DNA of 18,735 bases. Origin: Pseudomonadota bacterium (GTDB lineage: Bacteria; Desulfobacterota; Syntrophia; Syntrophales; UBA5619). The translations under genes were made by a program, and so were the position numbers. Of the stretch, positions 13,807 through 18,735 are shown piece by piece (position 1 is the first letter of the stretch; each line of letters starts with the position of its first letter). The stretch spans positions 1-18,735 of the forward strand of contig JAHIMW010000236.1 of assembly GCA_018896355.1 (NCBI GenBank), given 5' to 3'. Under the pieces are notes generated by a model, which saw only the letters and a program-made list of their open reading frames with translations, did no database searches and was not told where the DNA came from.

Positions 13807-14574
13807 GATGTTGAAGGCATCCTGCGCAAGCTCTCCGTCCGCCTCCCGGATCCGTTCGATAATAGCCTCCTCCAGGTTCGGGAAACGGGCGCGGATCTCC
13901 GCGGGGGGGGCCGTCGTCAGCAGTTCCCCGCGATGCATCAGGCCCAGCCGGTCGCACCGCTCGCCCTCGTCGAGGTAGGCCGTGGAGACGAGGATAGTCA
14001 TCCCGTTTTCCCTCATCCGGTTCAGGATCTCCCAGAACTCCTGACGGGAGACCGGATCAACGCCGTTCGTTGGTTCGTCGAGGATGAGGAGCTTCGGCTC
14101 GTGGACGAGGACGCAGGACAGACCCAGCTTCTGTTTCATTCCACCGGAGAGGTTTCCCGCCGCTCGGTCGGTGAAAGAAAGCAGGTTGGAGAAACCGAGG
14201 TAGAGGGCCTTCCGCGCCTTTCGCTCCGTGCCGCGGATTCCGAAGATATTCATGAAAAAATCGATGTTTTCCTCGACTGTCAAGTCCTGATAGAGGCCGA
14301 AGCGTTGGGGCATGTAGCCGATCCGGTCCTTGACCGCCGCCCGGTCTGTGACGACGTCGAGGCCGTCGATCGTGATCCGGCCCGCGGCGGGCTTGACCAT
14401 CGTCGCCGCCATCCGAAGGAGGGTCGATTTCCCTGCCCCGTCGGAGCCGACAAGGCCGAAGATCGCCCCCCGCTCGACGGTCAGCGAGACGTTCCGGACC
14501 GCCTCTACGGCGCCGAAACGGCAGGAGACCCCCTCGACCCGGAGGAAGGGGCCGCTTGCAGGGAATTTCTGCAC
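13804..14574 (-). CDS. ABC transporter ATPase (first half of a split YbhF-like pair), switch histidine replaced
   Basis: This is a 256-residue nucleotide-binding subunit from the GTG at 14574. It has Walker A GSDGAGKST (43-51), Q-loop Gln90 in YMPQRFGLY, canonical signature LSGGMKQ (142-148) and Walker B LLILDEP (162-168). The switch-region His found in most ABC ATPases is Ala199 here (STAYLDE). The frame is open to an ATG at 14727, overlapping the adaptor gene, which would add 51 residues. I prefer 14574 because GGGAG lies eight bases upstream, conserved sequence starts about residue 10, and the extra stretch is low-complexity and spans a REP-like hairpin. It supplies ATP hydrolysis for the exporter, probably as a heterodimer with the ATPase at 12912-13676. 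Confidence 0.88.
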   Translation of the reverse strand: MQKFPASGPFLRVEGVSCRFGAVEAVRNVSLTVERGAIFGLVGSDGAGKSTLLRMAATMVKPAAGRITIDGLDVVTDRAAVKDRIGYMPQRFGLYQDLTVEENIDFFMNIFGIRGTERKARKALYLGFSNLLSFTDRAAGNLSGGMKQKLGLSCVLVHEPKLLILDEPTNGVDPVSRQEFWEILNRMRENGMTILVSTAYLDEGERCDRLGLMHRGELLTTAPPAEIRARFPNLEEAIIERIREADGELAQDAFNI

Positions 14575-14651
14575 GCCACCGGCTCCCGGCGCTCCCGAAG
14601 CGTTCCTCCGATCCGATGGGAGGGGCGGCTCCGCCCGTATCGCTCCAGGAT

Positions 14652-14703
14652 GGGGACACGATGCGGCATCATGGCCGGGGACACCTTGCGGCAAGGTGTC
14701 CCC
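14652..14703. repeat. REP-like hairpin with GGGGACAC direct repeats
   Basis: A 12-base stem, GGGGACACCTTG with CAAGGTGTCCCC around CGG, spans 14677-14703. Just beside it GATGC-G-GCATC (14660-14670) forms a smaller palindrome, and a second GGGGACAC occurs at 14652-14659. Short GGGGACA hairpins are typical of REP elements associated with RAYT transposases. It lies between the adaptor stop and the preferred start of the first ATPase gene, where it could tune translation or mRNA decay. Confidence 0.65.
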
Positions 14704-14710
14704 GTTTCCA

Positions 14711-15874
14711 TCAACGTAACCAGGCATCGGCGGGCATTCCTGACTTGAGTTCCAGGGCGGGGTTGGGGATGGAGACCTTTACGAGATAAACCAGCTTCAC
14801 CCGCTCCTTCTTTGTCTGGATGATCTTGGGCGTGAATTCCCCCTCGGGGGAGATGAACGTGACCGTTCCCGCGAAGGTCTTGTCGGGGAAGGTGTCGACG
14901 CGGACCTCCGCCTTCTGTCCCGGTTTGACCTTGCCGATCTCGGTCTCGTCCACGAAGATCTTGAGGTCGACCGTCGCGAGGTTGGAGAGGGTCAGGACCT
15001 CCCGCCCCGGCGTGACCACCTCGCCCGGCTCGACGCTGCGGCTCGTGATGATCCCCGGACCGGGCGCCCTCAACTGCGTGTAATCCGTCTGGATCGCGGC
15101 CTGATCGAGGGCCGCGCGGGCCGCGGCGACGGCGGCTCGGGCCGCTCCGACCTCCTTCTTCGCGGCCTCCACCCGCAGCAGATTGCTTTGCGCCTGCGTC
15201 AGCACCGCCTGCCCTTCGGCGAGCCTCGCCTCGCCGGTGCGGATCGTCTCCGCCCGGCTTCCCTCGCGTGCGAGATCGTAAGTCTCACGGCCCCGCTCGT
15301 ATTCCCTGAGAGCCGTGTCATACCGGAGACGAACGGCGTCCAGTTCCTTCTCCGAGACGGTTCCCTTCCGGAAGAGGTTCTCGTACCGGACCAGGTTCTT
15401 CTTCGCGTCCTCCGTGACGAATGCGGCGCTCTGCATCCCCTGCTTCGCCCGTTCGATATCCTGCGTTCGGCTGCCGGCCCGGAGCTCGTCCAACTGCGAA
15501 GCGAGGGCACGGACGCCCGCCTCGGCCCGGGCCTCTTCGGCGGGGAGGCTCTTTTCATAGACCTTGAGCAGGGTTTCCGCCTGTTCCTGGCCTTTCATGG
15601 ATCGGTCGAGGTTGGCCTTGGCCTGTTCGATTCGGGTGCGGAATTCGGCCGGATCCAATTCGGCGAGCAGTTGATCCTTCGTGGCGGCCTCTCCCTCGCG
15701 CACTGCCACCCGGACGACACGGCCGCCGGTCTGGAAGGAGAGATGGGACTGGGTGGCCTCGACGGTTCCGGAGTAGAAAAGCTCCCCTTGCCGGACCTTC
15801 TGCTGGCCGCAGTAGACGAAGAGCCCCACCCCGAAAAGGAGGATTACAATAATGGCGATGGTTCGTTTCTTCAG
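14711..15874 (-). CDS. HlyD/YbhG-type periplasmic adaptor (membrane-fusion) subunit, apparent CTG start
   Basis: This 387-residue adaptor links the inner-membrane ABC exporter to the envelope. From the CTG at 15874 it starts with a basic KKR followed by a hydrophobic signal anchor (IAIIVILLFGVGLFVY, 6-21). A barrel-sandwich half (LSFQTGGRVVRVAVREGE, about 46-63) comes next, then a long alpha-helical hairpin (about 78-270, rich in E, A, R, K), the second sandwich half (TQLRAPGPGIITSRSVEPGE) and a beta-barrel domain to the end. AAGGAGG sits six bases before the CTG and no ATG, GTG or TTG is suitably placed. The next in-frame GTG (15829) would cut off most of the anchor. It heads the exporter operon; the first ATPase follows after the REP-like hairpin. 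Confidence 0.88.
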   Translation of the reverse strand: MKKRTIAIIVILLFGVGLFVYCGQQKVRQGELFYSGTVEATQSHLSFQTGGRVVRVAVREGEAATKDQLLAELDPAEFRTRIEQAKANLDRSMKGQEQAETLLKVYEKSLPAEEARAEAGVRALASQLDELRAGSRTQDIERAKQGMQSAAFVTEDAKKNLVRYENLFRKGTVSEKELDAVRLRYDTALREYERGRETYDLAREGSRAETIRTGEARLAEGQAVLTQAQSNLLRVEAAKKEVGAARAAVAAARAALDQAAIQTDYTQLRAPGPGIITSRSVEPGEVVTPGREVLTLSNLATVDLKIFVDETEIGKVKPGQKAEVRVDTFPDKTFAGTVTFISPEGEFTPKIIQTKKERVKLVYLVKVSIPNPALELKSGMPADAWLR

Positions 15875-15880
15875 GGGACA

Positions 15881-15887
15881 CCTCCTT
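15881..15887 (-). promoter_or_regulatory. Strong Shine-Dalgarno AAGGAGG that fixes the CTG start of the adaptor gene
   Basis: AAGGAGG on the minus strand is followed by the six bases TGTCCC and then CTG-AAG-AAA-CGA. That spacing is ideal for initiation at the CTG and encodes the expected KKR plus hydrophobic anchor. Confidence 0.65.
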
Positions 15888-15905
15888 AAGGGTTAGATGA
15901 GTTAT

Positions 15906-15934
15906 CATATACCATTTTCACGCCGAAAAGTTAA
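15906..15934 (-). promoter_or_regulatory. Predicted promoter for the exporter operon
   Basis: On the minus strand, TTAACT, a 17-base spacer and TATATG (overlapping TATGAT) lie 31 bases upstream of the CTG start. The match to housekeeping consensus is moderate (4/6 at -35). Confidence 0.4.
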
Positions 15935-16134
15935 GCCCCCCTTTTTCTTTGTTGAAAATTGCGCCGCTTTTCCGTAGTATGCGGTCCATACTTTCTCATT
16001 TCACTTCTCGCAATCCCCGGAAGGGGACGAAGTGATACGCCTTCTCGCGCGCCGCCGGGTTCGATGTTTTCACGAAAAGCCATAACGCCAGGATTTTACG
16101 CCCGGAAGGGCTACCGTCATACCTGAATGAACCT

Positions 16135-16154
16135 CCCCGCAGCAAGCTGCGGGG
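16135..16154. repeat. Perfect palindrome, CCCCGCAGC-AA-GCTGCGGGG
   Basis: Nine-base complementary arms flank AA. It lies in the 856-bp stretch without an intact gene (15875-16730), between the exporter promoter and the DUF362 relic. It resembles dispersed GC-rich hairpins of anaerobic proteobacteria. No T-run follows, so it is called a repeat and not a terminator. Confidence 0.6.
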
Positions 16155-16200
16155 TATCTCACGGTTAGCAGCTTCCCTCCAATCGAAGCAAGCTTCGGAG

Positions 16201-16431
16201 AATATTACCCGGAGAGATTTATCAATCAATGGTCTTGACCGCGGGCGTCAAGCCCTAACACGCCCCAGCGATCTCGACCAACAACGCCTTTCATGGTTGC
16301 TGGAGAGACCACCCACGTACAATTATAAAACCTGCATTCGGTGCTATTGCTGCCAGGAGCTCTGTCCCGAAAGCGCAATCGACATCCGGTATCCGCTTGT
16401 GAGGCGTGTATTCGGACGAAGCAGGCAATGA
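16201..16431 (+). pseudogene. C-terminal relic of a DUF362 / 4Fe-4S ferredoxin-type protein
   Basis: A frame with no start codon in a plausible position translates to SINGLDRGRQAL, later to LLERPPTYNYKTCIRCYCC, then QELCPESAIDIRYPLVRRVF and a TGA at 16429-16431. The cysteines at codons 16333, 16342, 16351 and 16363 form a complete C-x2-C-x2-C-x3-C-P 4Fe-4S motif with an extra Cys at 16348. CIRCYCCQELCP near the C terminus is typical of DUF362-domain proteins, whose main domain of about 250 residues is absent here. Sequence upstream (16000-16200) shows no recognisable DUF362 core and carries a palindrome. It is therefore probably a truncated gene end, not a functional ferredoxin. The exact left limit is uncertain. 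Confidence 0.6.
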
Positions 16432-16730
16432 ATAAGGGATGACTCAGGCAACCTTTGCGAAGCTTTATCATACGGCGACCCGGAACATCCCCCTCGGGCC
16501 GCCGAGACGCAGGTGCTGCGATCTTGCCGCATGGAGATGGTTTAACGGCTTTCTTTCTTGCTTCCTTGCTGTTTTTCTATTTCAGCAGTCCTATGGAGCA
16601 TTTCTTCAACACGTAATCATTGATGTTGTTTTTTTGGTAATCATGATATAGATGAGCTGTTCCGAGAGGGTCTGGGGAGACCGTTCGATTAATAGTTTAA
16701 CTGATTCAGCCAATGAAAGGAGGAACTGTT
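16432..16730. other. Gap upstream of dodecin; no gene seen
   Basis: I find no supported gene. An open frame from 16439 gives a non-biological-looking arginine- and phenylalanine-rich product. A small hairpin, GGTCT-GGGG-AGACC, lies at 16669-16682, 48 bases before the dodecin start. Confidence 0.5.
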
Positions 16731-16934
16731 ATGTCCGTGTACAAAATCGTTGAAATTGTAGGGACAAGTCCAAAGTCGTGGGAAGACGCCACCCAGAAGG
16801 CCCTGGCAACTGCAGCAAAATCCCTCGAAGAGCTGAGGGTTGCAGAGGTCGTGAGGCAGGATGTTACCATCGAGAAAGGAAAGATAACCGCCTTCAGGGT
16901 AAGGTTAAACCTTTCATTCAAGTATCGTGAGTGA
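16731..16934 (+). CDS. Dodecin family protein lacking the usual flavin-stacking tryptophan
   Basis: This 67-residue protein has normal dodecin length. It opens SVYKIVEIVGTSPKSWEDAT, the beta1-alpha signature, and ends in KITAFRVRLNLSFKYRE, the last two strands. Dodecins form hollow dodecamers that store or buffer flavins in the cytoplasm. The segment equivalent to V-W-A-E-V-V in the halobacterial protein, whose Trp36 stacks on the flavin, reads R-V37-A-E-V-V here. The classical stacking residue is therefore valine. The start at 16731 follows AAAGGAGG by seven bases; an in-frame ATG at 16713 lies just before that Shine-Dalgarno and is rejected. It appears monocistronic, with a hairpin terminator 32 bases after the stop. 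Confidence 0.9.
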   Translation: MSVYKIVEIVGTSPKSWEDATQKALATAAKSLEELRVAEVVRQDVTIEKGKITAFRVRLNLSFKYRE

Positions 16935-16965
16935 ATGATTAATCGATTAAGGATGCTGGCAATAC

Positions 16966-16997
16966 ACAGAAGAGGGGGCAAAAGACCCCTCTTCTGT
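16966..16997 (+). terminator. Hairpin terminator after dodecin
   Basis: ACAGAAGAGGGG and CCCCTCTTCTGT form a perfect 12-base stem with an eight-base A-rich loop. A short TCTTAC follows, so the T-run is weak. Position directly after the dodecin stop supports the call. Confidence 0.65.
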
Positions 16998-17112
16998 TCT
17001 TACGAACAACTTCCTCTTCTGTAACTCCGCAATCCGGCATAGTAAGCAAATAGTCACCGCGCAGCGGTTTAGTTCTTCTTTCGGCAATGATCATCTTGCG
17101 CCACATCTTTTC

Positions 17113-17141
17113 TTGACATGAAACGTCCATGTTGTCATAAC
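17113..17141 (+). promoter_or_regulatory. Predicted promoter for the DUF4384 gene
   Basis: A perfect TTGACA (17113-17118), a 17-base spacer and CATAAC (17136-17141, 4/6) lie 49 bases upstream of the start. The -35 and spacer also contain an imperfect inverted repeat (TGACATG near 17114 and CATGTTGTCA near 17128) that could bind a regulator. Confidence 0.55.
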
Positions 17142-17190
17142 TTTTGAAGGAAGCAGCATTTTTATCAAGACTGACATGGAGGCCATCAGG

Positions 17191-18042
17191 ATGAAGAAAA
17201 TTTTCCTCGTGTTATTGCTTCTTGTCTGTATTTTCTCCCCCCTTTACGCCGGCCAGTCCACCATCGTTGATATCGACGGCAATGCCTGCATGGGGGACGA
17301 CAAATCAAGAAAGCAAACGGAGCAGGCGGCTATGGCCGACGCCAAGCGGAACGCGGCGGAAAGGGCCATGACCTATTTGAAAAGCGAAACGCAGGTAAAG
17401 GATTTTGCCGTTGAGAAGGATCTTGTCAATGCATACGCCCAGGCAACCGTGAAGGTTATTCAGGAACTTGAAAAAGCCTGGTTCAAGGATGCTGCCGCCG
17501 GCGATTGCTATAAAATAAAGATCAAGGCGGAGGTCGTTCCCGATGAAAAAACCATGCAAAAAGCCGCTCAGGCAAAGGAGTTTGCCGACGATCCGGCGGC
17601 GCCGCTGAAGGTGAGAATATGGACCGACAAGCGTGAATACAAGCAGGGTGAAAAAGTAAAAATCTACCTCAAGGGTAACAAACCCTTCCATGCCCGTGTG
17701 CTTTATCGGGACGTGAAGGGCGGGACGGTTCAGCTCCTGCCTAACCCCTATCGTCGTGATGCCTATTTCAACGGCGGAACGGTCTACGAGATACCTTCCG
17801 GCAATGACCGGTTTGATCTGGAGGTGAGCTCCCCCTTCGGTGAGGAGAACATCGTCGTTTATGGGAGCACGGCGGAGTTGGGATCTATCGAGACCAGGGC
17901 GGAAGGAAGCGTCTATCGGGTGACGACACGGACGCAGGATATGGGTGTAAAGGTGCGAGGTATAACGATCACGGGCAAACAGGGCAAAGCGACGACTGCG
18001 GAGTTCTATGAAGAGACACAAAGCATCAGGACAAGCCGTTAA
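17191..18042 (+). CDS. Exported DUF4384-domain protein
   Basis: This 283-residue protein starts with a typical Sec signal peptide, MKKIFLVLLLLVCIFSPLYA, with likely cleavage after Ala20. Residues about 40-125 (QTEQAAMADAKRNAAERAM onward) resemble the LPP20/FlgT-N-like domain common in secreted proteins. Residues about 138-240 are a DUF4384 domain, recognised by PLKVRIWTDKREYKQGEKV, the GGTVQLLPNPYRRDAYF segment and the FGEENIVVYGST strand. DUF4384 proteins are periplasmic or surface proteins of unknown biochemical role. The ATG at 17191 is preferred to an in-frame ATG at 17176, because GGAGG lies eight bases upstream and the signal peptide then begins normally. A 57-residue ORF overlaps its 3' end and an M28 peptidase gene follows, suggesting a small envelope-related operon. 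Confidence 0.87.
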   Translation: MKKIFLVLLLLVCIFSPLYAGQSTIVDIDGNACMGDDKSRKQTEQAAMADAKRNAAERAMTYLKSETQVKDFAVEKDLVNAYAQATVKVIQELEKAWFKDAAAGDCYKIKIKAEVVPDEKTMQKAAQAKEFADDPAAPLKVRIWTDKREYKQGEKVKIYLKGNKPFHARVLYRDVKGGTVQLLPNPYRRDAYFNGGTVYEIPSGNDRFDLEVSSPFGEENIVVYGSTAELGSIETRAEGSVYRVTTRTQDMGVKVRGITITGKQGKATTAEFYEETQSIRTSR

Positions 18043-18181
18043 AGCTGTAAGCGGTGCGCCGGACACAAAGGAAGATGAAAAAGAGAAAAAGATCTCTGAG
18101 CTTAATGAACGGCTTCAAAAAGCGATGCAGGCATTGCGAACCGTGGAAGAAATGAAAAAACGAATTGCCGCACAACTGTAG
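18008..18181 (+). CDS. Small charged coiled-coil ORF overlapping the DUF4384 gene
   Basis: This 57-residue frame begins MKRHKASGQAVK, overlapping the DUF4384 gene by 35 bases in a different frame. GGAG lies four bases before its ATG. From about residue 20 it is a single amphipathic helix (KEDEKEKKISELNERLQKAM onward), with hydrophobic residues at heptad spacing (I, L, L, M, L, V, M, I). There is no membrane segment or signal. It could be a translationally coupled small protein. Alternatively, it could be a C-terminal helix of the DUF4384 protein split off by a frameshift, since it starts just before that stop. I do not recognise a family. Confidence 0.5.
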   Translation: MKRHKASGQAVKAVSGAPDTKEDEKEKKISELNERLQKAMQALRTVEEMKKRIAAQL

Positions 18182-18240
18182 CGGCAGAAAGCCCTGAACG
18201 AATAAAGAGCCGGCAGGAATGGGTAAGGTTTGCAGGAAAG

Positions 18241-18735
18241 ATGAGAAAGATAATGATGCTGTTATTATTGCTGGCGCTCCTGTTCAGCGCCTTTCTTCTT
18301 TATTCCGTGATGAAGATCAAAGGATCGCCGTCCGTTGTCTTTCCCCCGGCGCCCCCGACCAAGAACATGGCGCTATACCGGCACGTAGAGGAATTAACGG
18401 TGAAAATCGGATCACGAAGTGTTTTTGAGTACGATAAATTAACCGCTGCAAAAGAATACATCCTCTCCTCCTTGAAGGAGATGGGCTATACGCCGATACT
18501 GCAAGATTATTCCTACCAGGAAAGAGTTTTCAGCAACATCATCGTTGCCCTGCCGGGGAAAACCCACCCTGAAGACGTGGTGGTCATCGGGGCCCATTAC
18601 GATACCGTGGCCGGCACGCCGGGGGCGGATGACAACGCAAGCGCCGTGGCTATACTGCTGGAAATGTGCCGCCTCTTAAAGGGTTACTCACCGGAACGGA
18701 CGTTAAAGCTGGTGTTTTTTACCCTTGAGGAGCCG
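18241..18735 (+). CDS. M28 family zinc aminopeptidase-like protein, 3' truncated by window edge
   Basis: The frame runs 165 codons to the last base. It begins with an N-terminal hydrophobic anchor or signal (MRKIMMLLLLLALLFSAFLL). The peptidase domain shows NIIVALPGK, then VVIGAHYDT with the first zinc ligand His119 and Asp121, and GADDNASA with the bridging Asp131. It ends at TLEEP, where Glu163 would be the general base and Glu164 a zinc ligand. This spacing is that of M28 peptidases, which remove N-terminal residues or cyclise glutamine. It probably acts in the periplasm or outside the cell. AGGAAAG directly precedes the ATG at 18241. It follows the DUF4384 gene and the coiled-coil ORF on the same strand. 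The second metal-binding half lies beyond the window. Confidence 0.9.
   Translation, partial: MRKIMMLLLLLALLFSAFLLYSVMKIKGSPSVVFPPAPPTKNMALYRHVEELTVKIGSRSVFEYDKLTAAKEYILSSLKEMGYTPILQDYSYQERVFSNIIVALPGKTHPEDVVVIGAHYDTVAGTPGADDNASAVAILLEMCRLLKGYSPERTLKLVFFTLEEP

Noticed and set aside
12753..13814. A 353-residue open frame on the plus strand opposite the ATPase
   Set aside because: It covers an ABC ATPase with all motifs on the other strand and runs through the inter-gene repeats; a GC-bias shadow.
13762..14748. A 328-residue plus-strand frame opposite the first ATPase
   Set aside because: Low-complexity product, antisense to a motif-complete gene, and begins within the heptamer array.
15996..16229. 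A 77-residue minus-strand frame downstream of the exporter promoter region
   Set aside because: It runs through a perfect palindrome and antisense to the DUF362 relic; the product looks like translated repeat DNA.
16439..16651. A 70-residue plus-strand frame before dodecin
   Set aside because: No ribosome-binding site; implausible Arg/Phe-rich product.
16939..17130. A 63-residue minus-strand frame between dodecin and DUF4384
   Set aside because: It lacks a Shine-Dalgarno and spans the dodecin terminator hairpin; it was considered as an antitoxin-like fragment but nothing supports it.

Overview
The window reads as a chromosomal segment of an anaerobic bacterium, most plausibly a Desulfobacterota / Syntrophales-like lineage. 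This is inferred from the gene families present: DUF2284, a DUF362-ferredoxin relic, a MaoC hydratase, a small zinc-ribbon protein next to a two-helix membrane protein, and a split YbhGFSR-type exporter. No rRNA or tRNA is present to confirm it. Base composition changes along the window. About 1-5.5 kb and 16-18.7 kb are of moderate GC, while about 5.57-15.9 kb (hsp20-lon and the exporter operon) is clearly GC-rich.

Left part (1-5.5 kb): the 3' part of a class B asparagine synthetase overlaps a GT4-type glycosyltransferase, which looks like the edge of a surface-polysaccharide or peptide-modifying cluster. Minus-strand genes follow: a cysteine-rich DUF2284 metal-binding protein, a MaoC hot-dog hydratase, a short-chain dehydrogenase, a zinc-ribbon protein and a 61-residue two-helix membrane protein. 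Their intergenic spaces hold three copies of a roughly 92-bp repeat, all in the same orientation, and a decayed 3' fragment of the 61-residue gene.

Middle part (5.5-15.9 kb): a small heat-shock protein and an ATP-dependent Lon protease form a plus-strand proteostasis pair behind a good promoter. Facing them is a long minus-strand operon. It runs from a periplasmic adaptor (HlyD/YbhG-like) that appears to start at CTG, through two separate ABC ATPases, two ABC-2 permeases and a protein with a PD-(D/E)XK-like domain whose catalytic residues are altered, to a HAD phosphatase. The adaptor, ATPases and permeases have the layout of YbhG-F-S-R, with the double ATPase split into two genes. The two ATPases carry defects that would fall in the same composite ATP site. 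REP-like hairpins and a heptamer tandem array sit between the cistrons.

Right part (15.9-18.7 kb): an 850-bp stretch without an intact gene holds a palindrome and the C-terminal remnant of a DUF362 ferredoxin protein. After it come a dodecin that lacks the usual flavin-stacking tryptophan, a hairpin terminator, a consensus promoter, an exported DUF4384 protein, an overlapping 57-residue coiled-coil ORF, and the N-terminal part of an M28 metallopeptidase that runs off the end.

I did not find a CRISPR array, an integrase, a transposase or an obvious new defence system. The strongest second-look items are the three-copy intergenic repeat, the asymmetric split ATPase pair, the altered nuclease-like protein in the export operon, and the CTG start.
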